Positions 26,008-34,047 of a stretch of 64,000 nt of DNA are shown piece after piece (position 1 is the stretch's first letter; each line of letters begins with the position of its first letter). The notes below the pieces were generated by a model. The model saw only the letters and a list, made by a program, of their open reading frames with translations, searched no databases and was not told the DNA's origin. Source of the stretch: Deltaproteobacteria bacterium. GTDB taxonomy: Bacteria > Desulfobacterota > Syntrophobacteria > Syntrophobacterales > Syntrophobacteraceae. Location: assembly GCA_021780695.1 (NCBI GenBank), contig JAJXYD010000037.1:1-64000 (forward strand), in the 5' to 3' direction. Both the position numbers and the translations under genes were made by a program.

Positions 26008-27789
26008 GTGTCTCTACCCGCAGATCGTGTACAGGACCCCCTTAATGAATCGGTTGACCGCCTCGGGGAGGCGGCCCGAATTTGCCGCTCGATTTTGGAC
26101 CAGTCGCCCGATAACCCCACCTATCTTGCGCTGATGGGGGTAATCGAGTGCAAATCGGGCCGGCCCGCCCAAGCCGAAAAGTGGTTCTGCAAGGCCTTAT
26201 CCATAATGCCCGATTCGCCGGAAACCCTATGCAACTTTGCCATGGCCATTATTATGCAAAAACAGTTCCGGAGGGCAATCCCCCTGCTGAAAAGGGCTGC
26301 GGAGATCATGCCCGATTTTGTTCCTGCCTTGCGGCATCTGGCTGACGCCTATAAGGAAAGTGGGAATTTAGTCGAGGCGGGGCGAACCTACGAAAGGCTC
26401 CTGGCCTTAAGTCCGGAGGATGTCCAGCTTCTCTATAAGCTTGCTATCGTTTCCAAAGACCTGGGAAATCTCGGGGCCGCAAGGGATTATTGCCAACGCG
26501 CGGTAAACCGGGAACCCTCAAATCCCTATTGCATGAATAATCTTGGAATCATTTGCTATATGTCAGCCGATTATAAAGGGGCGCTTGACTGCTATCGTAG
26601 GGCCCTTGAGTTAAAACCGGATTATCCGGAGGCGCTAAGCAATATGAGCATCCTCATGCAGGAGATGGGGGCCTTTGATAAGGCGCTCGATTTTAGCGCC
26701 CGCGCTCTTGCCCTTCGCCCCGACTATCCCGAAGCTCTAAATAACCTGGGGATTTCCCTGAAAGATACCGGCAGGCTCGACCAGGCGGTCCAGGCCTTGA
26801 GAAAGGCTGCCGCTCTCAACCAAACCGACCCGGAAATAGCATACAATTTGTCTCTGGCCCTTCTTGCGGCCGGAAATTTCGAGGAGGGCTGGCGCCTGCA
26901 CGAAGCGCGCTGGAAAACCAGGTTTCTACGAAATAGCTTCAGAAAATACCCCCAACCGGTCTTTGACGGCGGGGGCGGACAAGGACAGGTGCTTTTCATT
27001 TACCCTGAACAGGGCTTTGGGGATACCCTGCAGTTCTGCCGCTACGCCACGATGGCGGCTCAGAAGGGATTTCGCGTGGTCCTTGAGGTGCAGCGCCCGC
27101 TCGTTCGTCTTATGAAGTCCCTGGAAGGTATTGAAGCCGTGATCGCGGGTCCTGAAGAAGCCGGAGATTTTGATTGCCATTGCCCTATGATGAGCTTGCC
27201 TCTGGCCATGGGGGCCAAATTTGAAACCATACCCGATAGAGTGCCTTACCTCGGAGCCGATGAGAAAGAGATTTCCAAATGGGCCAGGCGACTGGCGCCC
27301 CTAAGCCCGCAAAAGCCCCGGATCGGCCTTGCCTGGGCCGGAAGCGCGCGCCTGCATCTACCCTCCCTGGCTATGACCGACCGGCGGCGCTCGATTAGCC
27401 CAACCATGCTCGAACCGCTTTTACAAAATAAAACAATCGCTTTTTTCAGCCTGCAAAAAGAGGGGCCCAAAGCGCCTCAAGCTCTCGGGCTAATAGATCT
27501 GATGCAAGAGTGTGCGGATTTTGCCGATACAGCCGCCCTCATCTCCAACATCGATCTGGTCATAACCGTCGATACGGCTATCGCGCATCTCGCGGGAGCC
27601 CTCGGAAAACCCGTATGGGTGATGAACCGCTTCGACAGTTGCTGGAGATGGCAACGTCAAAGCGATAAGACGCCCTGGTATCCCACGATGAGACTTTTCC
27701 ATCAGCCTGAGGCGGGCGATTGGGAAAGCGTGATAAGACGCATGGATTGCGAGTTGGCCCGAATCTTTCCCCCTTCCATGACCATTTAG
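26008..27789 (+). CDS. TPR protein with C-terminal glycosyltransferase-like domain
   Basis: A 593-residue protein. The N-terminal 300 residues are about eight tetratricopeptide repeats (for example AEKWFCKALSIMPDSPETL, YKGALDCYRRALELKPDYPE and DKALDFSARALALRPDYPEA). From about residue 310 a GT-B-like region follows, similar to heptosyltransferase or O-GlcNAc-transferase-type proteins: LFIYPEQGFGDTLQFCRYAT, PRIGLAWAGSARLHLPSL and the nucleotide-sugar end ISNIDLVITVDTAIAHLAGA. It probably glycosylates a protein or glycan. The GTG start has GGAGGTG upstream. Confidence 0.8.
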   Translation: MSLPADRVQDPLNESVDRLGEAARICRSILDQSPDNPTYLALMGVIECKSGRPAQAEKWFCKALSIMPDSPETLCNFAMAIIMQKQFRRAIPLLKRAAEIMPDFVPALRHLADAYKESGNLVEAGRTYERLLALSPEDVQLLYKLAIVSKDLGNLGAARDYCQRAVNREPSNPYCMNNLGIICYMSADYKGALDCYRRALELKPDYPEALSNMSILMQEMGAFDKALDFSARALALRPDYPEALNNLGISLKDTGRLDQAVQALRKAAALNQTDPEIAYNLSLALLAAGNFEEGWRLHEARWKTRFLRNSFRKYPQPVFDGGGGQGQVLFIYPEQGFGDTLQFCRYATMAAQKGFRVVLEVQRPLVRLMKSLEGIEAVIAGPEEAGDFDCHCPMMSLPLAMGAKFETIPDRVPYLGADEKEISKWARRLAPLSPQKPRIGLAWAGSARLHLPSLAMTDRRRSISPTMLEPLLQNKTIAFFSLQKEGPKAPQALGLIDLMQECADFADTAALISNIDLVITVDTAIAHLAGALGKPVWVMNRFDSCWRWQRQSDKTPWYPTMRLFHQPEAGDWESVIRRMDCELARIFPPSMTI

Positions 27790-28119
27790 AGGAACACAAG
27801 GGACGGGTTCGGACTATTTTGATCCCTCCGCCCACCTTGCCTATCCGTCCCGCATCATCCCCGATCTTGGAATATCCCTCCTCATGGCTATATGGCTAAA
27901 TGGATGCCGGGGGGCTGCGTTGTTATATTGGCAGCGCCCTGCGTTGTGTGGTAGTTTTTAAAGTCTGCGTACCGGATTTTTCCCCGCAAGGAGAGGTCGG
28001 GCCAAAAAACAATCGAGCGGCAACCGGCGGTTCCACGGCCGGGTTTGTACTAGCGGTGGCCGCCCTCGTTTACACGCCCTCAGGGCGTGGATTTGCACAC
28101 TTAGACGGAGACAACGCAA
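27790..28119. other. Intergenic region before the enoyl-CoA hydratase gene
   Basis: A 330-bp gap with no supported gene. It contains a hairpin ACGCCC-TCA-GGGCGT (28074-28088) in the leader of the next gene, and GGAG as a ribosome-binding site nine bases before its ATG. Confidence 0.4.
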
Positions 28120-28836
28120 ATGGCTAAAATGCAATATGCGATAGAAGACCAAATCGCAACGATCACCCTAAACGATGGAAAAGTTAACTCCATGGACTGG
28201 GAGTTCTTTAAAGAACTAAATGAATCTTTGGACCGGGCGCTGGCCGATAAAGCCTCTGTTCTTATGTTTACGAGCACCCTCGGAGTTTTTTCGGCCGGTC
28301 TCGATTTAAAGCTTCTGCCTACTCTGGGGATGGCCAAACAGTTGCTTTTTCACAAAACCTTTGCAACCACCATGCTCCGCGTGCTCCTGTTTCCTATTCC
28401 AACCATCGCGGCTTTCAAGGGGCACGCCATCGCCGGGGGCTTCATCCTCTCCTGCGCCTGCGACCGCTTTGTGGTTCAGGACGGCCCGTTTCGCATGCAG
28501 ATGAACGAAGTTATTAACTCCATGATGGTCATGAGCTGGATTTCCCTGGTCTGCCGCAGCTCCATTCCAAGCCGTTGGTGGCGTGAGGTTTTGCTTTTGG
28601 CTCGCCCCTATACCCCTCGCGAGGCCTACGAACGCGGTATCCCGGATACCTTGATCGATGCAAACGGAGACGTCCTTGGGGCCGCTTATGAATTGGCCCG
28701 GGAGCTAAAAAAAGTATCCGGGCCTGGTTTTGCCGCTACAAAAGAGGTCCTTTTTAAACACGAGGCTGATCATGTCATGGAGATCTTTGAAAAGGAACTG
28801 GTAAACTGGCTGGGAAAATTACTCCCCAGCAGCTAA
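28120..28836 (+). CDS. Enoyl-CoA hydratase/isomerase family protein
   Basis: A 238-residue crotonase-fold protein. The oxyanion-hole regions read SVLMFTSTLGVFSAGLDLKL and AFKGHAIAGGFILSCACDRF. The usual catalytic Glu residues are not obvious at the expected places (FRMQMNEVINSMMVMSWISL), so isomerase or other crotonase chemistry is possible. It is somewhat shorter than typical FadB-like hydratases (about 260). It stands alone, followed by a strong hairpin. Confidence 0.8.
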   Translation: MAKMQYAIEDQIATITLNDGKVNSMDWEFFKELNESLDRALADKASVLMFTSTLGVFSAGLDLKLLPTLGMAKQLLFHKTFATTMLRVLLFPIPTIAAFKGHAIAGGFILSCACDRFVVQDGPFRMQMNEVINSMMVMSWISLVCRSSIPSRWWREVLLLARPYTPREAYERGIPDTLIDANGDVLGAAYELARELKKVSGPGFAATKEVLFKHEADHVMEIFEKELVNWLGKLLPSS

Positions 28837-28851
28837 AACGCCTTTAAAAGA

Positions 28852-28882
28852 GAAGATGGGCCGCCGCAGGCGGCCCATCTTC
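28852..28882. terminator. Bidirectional terminator hairpin
   Basis: A perfect 14-bp stem (GAAGATGGGCCGCC and its complement) with loop GCA lies between two convergent genes. On the minus strand it is followed by TCTCTTTT, a modest T tract. Confidence 0.75.
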
Positions 28883-28906
28883 CCGCACGGGACCGCCCTG
28901 CCGGTT

Positions 28907-29179
28907 TCACACTATCCGGGCAGGCGCCTCCTGGTTGGCCATAAGTACTAAATCCCTCGGATTGCAAAGCTCGTTTGGAAGCTCCGCCACCCTTCCGCAG
29001 CCAACGCATACAAAATTGACCTTTTCCAGTTTTGGTTTACAAATATGGCGAGGGTCTGTCGATGCCTGTCCGCAGTGCTCGCAGACATAAGCGCTCTCCA
29101 GCTCAACGGGCTCGCACAGGTGCCCGCCCTTTCCCGCTGCTTTTCCACAGGTTTTGCATATATGCGCATTCTCTTCCAT
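28907..29179 (-). CDS. Triple zinc-knuckle protein
   Basis: A 90-residue protein built from three near-identical units: CKTCGKAAGKGGHLCEP, CEHCGQASTDPRHICKP and CVGCGRVAELPNELCNP. Each has CxxCG, about eight residues, then (H/E)(L/I)C(E/K/N)P, so it should bind three zinc ions or one extended cluster. ATG 29179 is preferred (AGGAGAT upstream); an extra 15 codons upstream are open but lack a site. Function unknown; a role in nucleic-acid binding or metal handling is possible. Confidence 0.65.
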   Translation of the reverse strand: MEENAHICKTCGKAAGKGGHLCEPVELESAYVCEHCGQASTDPRHICKPKLEKVNFVCVGCGRVAELPNELCNPRDLVLMANQEAPARIV

Positions 29180-29504
29180 CCTGTGTATCTCCTCTTTAAA
29201 ACCGGGATCCTTTTCTAAAAGCATTACACGCCGGTAACTTCACAATCATTCATAAAGCCATTCGTCATGTTATTCACTGCCTCACTGAGTGTCAATGCGG
29301 CAAGACGCTGTGGAAAGTCACAAGGGAAACCGGCACATTTATCCTGATAACTGCTCACTATAAATCCATACGCCTTTTTTTACCCTCTCACCTTAAACAC
29401 CCTCCGATTTATTTACTGACCATGCTTCGAAAAACTATTGCCTCTGCGATATTCTTAAATCACAATACATAAGGTTTGGCCGATCATCGACTCCGGGGAG
29501 GCAC
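29180..29504. other. Intergenic region, no gene seen
   Basis: About 325 bp with no credible frame on either strand. It should hold the promoter of the zinc-knuckle gene (minus strand). It ends at the second copy of the MITE-like repeat. Confidence 0.4.
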
Positions 29505-29704
29505 AATGTTGTTGATGCAGGCTCACGCGAAGACGCCAAGGCGCGAAAAAAGAGATCAAAGAAACACAATAGGAAACGTGTCCGGATTGACCTGAGCGAT
29601 CCGGGCTTGCATTAGCCACCCAAGACCAGTGCGAAGTCGCGCTTTTCCCGGGTTCAATTTTTGCGGCTTCGCGTGGGACAAACTGAGCTTAAGTCAACAG
29701 TCTT
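29505..29704. repeat. MITE-like repeat, copy B
   Basis: A 200-bp homologue of 10334-10526 in the same orientation. Its terminal inverted repeats are GGCTCACGCGAAGACGCC (from 29520) and the reverse complement of TTGCGGCTTCGCGTGGGAC (ending at 29679). It stops 17 bp before the photolyase ATG, so it forms the 5' leader of that gene and may supply or disturb its promoter. Confidence 0.7.
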
Positions 29705-29721
29705 GCCGGGGAGGCAACGCC

Positions 29722-31203
29722 ATGAATCCTTTTCCAGCCGAAAGACTAAGAGAGCTAAACCAGGCCCCGATCCGTTCCGAAGGTGATTTCGTACTCTACT
29801 GGATGATTGCTTTTCGCCGCGCCCACTCGAACTTTAGCCTCCAGCGCGCGGTCGACTGGGCCTGTGAGCTGAAAAAACCCCTCCTTATCCTGGAAGCCCT
29901 CAGCTGCGACTACCCCTGGGCCAGCGAAAGGCTTCACTGTTTTATCCTCGAAGGGATGAAAAACAACTGGTCGGATTTTAAAAATTCCCCCGTTTCCTAT
30001 CTCCCATTTTTAGAAGACTCCAAGGGCCGGGGCAAAGGTCTGGTCCGTGAGCTTGGAGCACGGTCGTGCCTTGTTGTTACCGATGATTACCCCTGTTTTT
30101 TCCTGCCCCGTATGATCGGCTCCGTTGGAGAAAATTTAACCGTGCGGATGGAGGCCGTAGACTCCAACGGCTTGCTCCCCGTGGCTTTGGCTAAGAGGCC
30201 TTTCCTTGCCGCCCGCTCCTTTAGAAGATACCTTCAGCAGCAGTTGCCCCAATTTTTGGACCGGTTTCCAAAACCCGACCCCCTCTCCGGCGTAAGCCTT
30301 CCCGTGCTGCCCGGCTTGCCCCGGGAAATAGCAAATAAATGGCCCCCGGCCGACATGTCGGCTGCCGGAACCGATCTTCTCCTCGGCCTGCCTCTTGACC
30401 ATTCTGTTACACCCGTTAAAACCCGGGGCGGCCACAAAGCCGCCAAAAACAGGTTGGCCGAGTTTATCCACTCAAGCCTGAACAGATACCACCTCGATCG
30501 CAATCACCCCGATGCCGATGCTACAAGCGGCCTTTCGGCCTATCTGCACTTCGGGCACATATCCGCTTTCGAGATTTTTTCCGAACTTATAAAAAACCAG
30601 AAATGGTCGCCTGAGTTCATTTGCCCACGGGCTTTGGGAAAAAAAGAGGGCTGGTGGGCCATGAGCCCCGGTGCCGAAGCCTTCCTCGACCAGTTCCTTA
30701 CCTGGCGCGAACTGGGATTTAACTTTTGCTCCAATCGCCATGACTACGACCGGTTCGACTCCCTGCCCCAATGGGCTCTCGAAACCTTGGCGGCTCATGA
30801 AGACGACGATCGCCCCCATGTTTACTCGCTCGAAGAGTTTGAGGCGGCCAAAACCCATGATCCGCTTTGGAACGCGGCTCAAAACCAACTGCTTCGGGAA
30901 GGCCAAATCCACAATTACCTGCGAATGCTTTGGGGTAAAAAAATAGTGGAGTGGAGCCGCTCCGCTCGTGAGGCCCTGGCAATAATGATCGAACTAAACA
31001 ACAAATACGCTCTCGACGGCAGGGACCCTAATTCCTACAGCGGCATCTTCTGGGTCCTGGGCCGCTACGACAGGCCCTTTGGCCCCAAAAGGCCCATTTT
31101 TGGCACAGTGCGCTATATGAGTTCGCAAAACACAAAAAGAAAAATCAAGCTCACCGCGTACATGCGCTCTTTTGGCCTTTTCCCTCCCGACACGGCCCGA
31201 TAG
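29722..31203 (+). CDS. phr: Deoxyribodipyrimidine photolyase, class II-like
   Basis: A 493-residue FAD flavoprotein that should repair cyclobutane pyrimidine dimers with light. N-terminal antenna-domain residues read DFVLYWMIAFRRAHSNFSLQ. The FAD domain has DADATSGLSAYLHFGHISAF, FLDQFLTWRELGFNFCSNRH, DPLWNAAQNQLLREGQIHNY, LRMLWGKKIVEWS and GRDPNSYSGIFWVLGRYDRP, all class II landmarks. ATG 29722 has GGGGAGG upstream; the longer frame runs back into the MITE-like repeat and is rejected. Followed by a terminator. For an apparent anaerobe it suggests exposure to light or a recent surface habitat. Confidence 0.88.
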   Translation: MNPFPAERLRELNQAPIRSEGDFVLYWMIAFRRAHSNFSLQRAVDWACELKKPLLILEALSCDYPWASERLHCFILEGMKNNWSDFKNSPVSYLPFLEDSKGRGKGLVRELGARSCLVVTDDYPCFFLPRMIGSVGENLTVRMEAVDSNGLLPVALAKRPFLAARSFRRYLQQQLPQFLDRFPKPDPLSGVSLPVLPGLPREIANKWPPADMSAAGTDLLLGLPLDHSVTPVKTRGGHKAAKNRLAEFIHSSLNRYHLDRNHPDADATSGLSAYLHFGHISAFEIFSELIKNQKWSPEFICPRALGKKEGWWAMSPGAEAFLDQFLTWRELGFNFCSNRHDYDRFDSLPQWALETLAAHEDDDRPHVYSLEEFEAAKTHDPLWNAAQNQLLREGQIHNYLRMLWGKKIVEWSRSAREALAIMIELNNKYALDGRDPNSYSGIFWVLGRYDRPFGPKRPIFGTVRYMSSQNTKRKIKLTAYMRSFGLFPPDTAR

Positions 31204-31210
31204 CCCGCCC

Positions 31211-31230
31211 CAAAGGTTGGCCTTTTTTTT
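31211..31230 (+). terminator. Rho-independent terminator after the photolyase gene
   Basis: A short stem AAAGG-TTGG-CCTTT runs into eight T. It separates the photolyase gene from the acyl-CoA cluster. Confidence 0.65.
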
Positions 31231-31250
31231 CTTGACAGAGGAAAAAGTTT

Positions 31251-31269
31251 TTAAGTAAGTAATACTTAA
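31251..31269. promoter_or_regulatory. Palindromic operator before the acyl-CoA cluster
   Basis: A perfect 7-bp inverted repeat with 5-bp spacer, TTAAGTA-AGTAA-TACTTAA. A TTGACA lies at 31232-31237, so the palindrome would cover the -10 region of the promoter. The size and symmetry suit a TetR-family dimer pair; the TetR gene at 40430 is the nearest candidate. Confidence 0.6.
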
Positions 31270-31394
31270 CCGCTTTGCCTGAACCACCCTCTTACCGATA
31301 AACAGGAGTTATCTATTACGTAACGCATACATAGTGCTCGGGAATTGCCCATGCTCCCCGAAATCGTTTCCGGCTCTAAATCAGGAGGACCTCT

Positions 31395-32525
31395 ATGTAT
31401 CTGGAAGAACACAATATCTTTCGGCAGGCCTTTCGAAGGTTTATCCAAATGGAGATTTCCCCACACCTGGAAAAATGGGAGCAGGACGGCATCGTGCCCC
31501 GGAAAGCCTGGGAGAAAATGGGGGAAGCCGGATTTTTGTGCACGTGGCTTCCGGAAAAGTACGGGGGAAGCGGTGCGGATTTCCTCTATTCGGTGATTAT
31601 TTCCGAGGAGTTGGCCAGGGCGAAGGCGGTGAGCTTCATGACGCCCCTCCACAGCGATATCATAGCCCCCTACATCTATGAACTGGGAACCGAAGAGCAA
31701 AAGAATCGCTGGCTTTCGCGCTGCGCTTCGGGCGAATGCATCCTGGCCATAGGCATGACGGAGCCCGATGCCGGTTCGGATCTGGGGGCTATAAGGACTC
31801 ATGCCCGCGCGGAGGGTGACGCTTTCGTCATAAACGGACAGAAGACCTTCATCTCCAACGGGATCAACGCAGACCTTGTGGTCCTTGCCTGCCGCACCGA
31901 CCGTGAGGTGCCGGGGGCGGGAGGTATAAGCCTCATATGTGTCGAACGTGGCGCCCCGGGGTTTTCGCGGGGAAGAAAGCTAAGGAAGCTGGGACTTCTG
32001 GCCCAGGATACCGCGGAGCTCATTTTCGAAGACTGCCGGGTTCCGGCCTCAAATCTTTTAGGAGAACTAAACCGGGGTTTTTACCACATGATGCGCCACC
32101 TTCAGCAGGAACGCTTACTGTGTGCCGTAATGGCCCAGGCTATGGCCGAGGCGATGTTGGAAACCACCCTGAGTTACTGCCGGGGCCGGAAAGCCTTCGG
32201 AAAGCCCGTTTCAAGCTTTCAGCACAACAGTTTCAAGATCGTCGACATGGCCACGGAAATCAAACTGGGCCGAACCTTTTTGGACCGGCTGATAAGGGAT
32301 CATAGGGAGGGAAAAGACGTGGTGATGGAGGTCTCGATGGCAAAGAGCTGGATTGGCGAAATGGCCAACAGGGTTGCCTATTCTTGCGTCCAACTCCACG
32401 GCGGCTACGGATACATGGAGGAATATGCGATTTGCGGATTTGCCCGCGATGTTCGCCCTGTTTCCATTTTTGCCGGAACCACCGAAGTGATGAAGCTGAT
32501 AGTGGCAAAGAAAATGGGGTTGTAG
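31395..32525 (+). CDS. Acyl-CoA dehydrogenase
   Basis: A 376-residue FAD enzyme that introduces a 2,3-double bond into an acyl-CoA. Signatures: AIGMTEPDAGSDLGAIRTHA (FAD/substrate motif 1), RKAFGKPVSSFQHNSFKIVD and the C-terminal GYGYMEEYAICGFARDVRPV followed by IFAGTTEVMK. The Glu in YMEEY is at the usual catalytic-base position of the isovaleryl/short-chain type region. First gene of the acyl-CoA module and preceded by a palindromic operator. AGGAGG lies before the ATG. Electrons would go to ETF. Confidence 0.93.
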   Translation: MYLEEHNIFRQAFRRFIQMEISPHLEKWEQDGIVPRKAWEKMGEAGFLCTWLPEKYGGSGADFLYSVIISEELARAKAVSFMTPLHSDIIAPYIYELGTEEQKNRWLSRCASGECILAIGMTEPDAGSDLGAIRTHARAEGDAFVINGQKTFISNGINADLVVLACRTDREVPGAGGISLICVERGAPGFSRGRKLRKLGLLAQDTAELIFEDCRVPASNLLGELNRGFYHMMRHLQQERLLCAVMAQAMAEAMLETTLSYCRGRKAFGKPVSSFQHNSFKIVDMATEIKLGRTFLDRLIRDHREGKDVVMEVSMAKSWIGEMANRVAYSCVQLHGGYGYMEEYAICGFARDVRPVSIFAGTTEVMKLIVAKKMGL

Positions 32526-32583
32526 GGGAGGGCGTCCTTTTCATCGATTCGTCTGTTTTGGAAAGAACCCATAAGGAGTTGCC

Positions 32584-34047
32584 ATGATTGGAATCTGTTC
32601 CGGTGGCGGCTATGTGCCGCGATACCGGTTGAAACGAAGCCTGATCTACAAAGCCATGGGGTGGATGAATCCGGCTCTGGCCGCCAATGCCGGGGGGCAA
32701 AAGGCGGTGGCGGGCTTTGATGAAGACAGCATTACCCTGGCGGTGGCCGCGTCGGGAAAGGCCCTCCGGGGCTTTGATCGTAGCCGCCTGGGCGCAGTTT
32801 ATCTTGCCTCCACCAGTTTGCCCTATGCGGAAAGGCTCAACTCGGCGATCGTGGCCGCGGCCCTGGGTTTAAACGATGAGATTGGTGCAGCGGACTTCAC
32901 GGGAGGACTAAAATCGGGCACAACGGCCCTTTTGGCCGGTCTTGACGCTGTTTGCTCGGGGCGAATCGAGTCTATTCTCGTCACCGCCTCGGACTGCCGG
33001 CTTGGTAAGCCCGCCTCGAGCCAGGAGATGATCGTGGGAGACGCATCGGCGGCTTTTGTCCTGGGAGCCGGGGAGGTAATCGCGGAATTTAAGGGCTCCT
33101 TTTCGACGACCTGCGATTTTGTGGACCACTTCCGGGGGGAGGGGGCACAGTTCGACAGGCAATGGGAAGATCGCTGGATCCGGGATGCGGGCTACGAGCG
33201 GTTGATACCCGAAGCGGTTCGGGGGCTTACCGATAAATACGGGCTAAAAATCTCGGATTTTTCCAAAATCGTCTATCCGTGCATCTACCCGGGGGTCAGG
33301 CAAAAATTGAGAAAAATTTTGGGATTTCCACCCGAGGCCGAGCAAACGAACTTTCAGGAAGAAATTGGCGAATCGGGCTCCGCCCATGTCCTGGTGATGC
33401 TTGCGGCCGCCCTCGAACAGTGCGGGCCCGGCGATAAAATCCTTCTTCTAAGCTTTGGGGGCGGCTGCGACGCACTCTGTTTCCAGGCAACCGAACTCAT
33501 CTCGAAGGCCCGGTCTGCAAAAATGTTATCCGCCAGTCTGGCCGCCGGGGTAGACCTTGATAACTACACTAAATACCTTGCCTGGCGAAACATTCTCCCG
33601 GTCGACCGGGGCCTTCGCGCCGAGGAAGACGAATGGACCCGGTGGTCTGTGTTGTGGCGCAACAGAAGAGAAGTGCTGGGGTTGGTTGGGTCCAAATGCC
33701 GGAAATGCGGCACGGTGCATTACCCTTGCCAGAGGGTGTGCGTAAATCCGGAGTGCGGGGCAAACGATGAGATGGAGGACCATCCCTTGGCGCAGAAGTC
33801 GGGGCGAGTGGCAAGCTTTACGGCCGATGCGCTTGCCCCCTCCCTGAATCCTCCCGCGATATACGGCCAAATTGAGTTTGAGGGCGGAGGCCGCTATTTG
33901 ATGGATCTTACCGACTGCGGCCTGTTCGAGGTAAAGACGGGGATGGCCGTCTCCATGAGTTTTCGAAGGAAGTATTGGGATGAAAAGCGCGGTGTGTGCG
34001 GATATTTCTGGAAAGCCGTGCCGCAAAGGGAGGTCGCCAATGGCTGA
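32584..34047 (+). CDS. HMG-CoA-synthase-like protein fused to DUF35 Zn/OB domain
   Basis: A 487-residue fusion. Residues 1-320 have the thiolase-like fold of HMG-CoA synthase (LGAVYLASTSLPYAERLNSA, QEMIVGDASAAFVLGAGEV). Residues 370-487 are a DUF35 module: a zinc rubredoxin-like knuckle (CRKCGTVHYPCQRVCVNPEC) and an OB fold. The synthase active site looks lost: where a catalytic Cys is expected the sequence is DFTGGLKSGTTAL, and the His region reads YPCIYPG. In archaea, HMGCS, DUF35 and thiolase form one complex; here the protein is probably a scaffold or CoA-binding partner of the thiolase encoded next, whose start it overlaps by 8 bp. Confidence 0.8.
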   Translation: MIGICSGGGYVPRYRLKRSLIYKAMGWMNPALAANAGGQKAVAGFDEDSITLAVAASGKALRGFDRSRLGAVYLASTSLPYAERLNSAIVAAALGLNDEIGAADFTGGLKSGTTALLAGLDAVCSGRIESILVTASDCRLGKPASSQEMIVGDASAAFVLGAGEVIAEFKGSFSTTCDFVDHFRGEGAQFDRQWEDRWIRDAGYERLIPEAVRGLTDKYGLKISDFSKIVYPCIYPGVRQKLRKILGFPPEAEQTNFQEEIGESGSAHVLVMLAAALEQCGPGDKILLLSFGGGCDALCFQATELISKARSAKMLSASLAAGVDLDNYTKYLAWRNILPVDRGLRAEEDEWTRWSVLWRNRREVLGLVGSKCRKCGTVHYPCQRVCVNPECGANDEMEDHPLAQKSGRVASFTADALAPSLNPPAIYGQIEFEGGGRYLMDLTDCGLFEVKTGMAVSMSFRRKYWDEKRGVCGYFWKAVPQREVANG

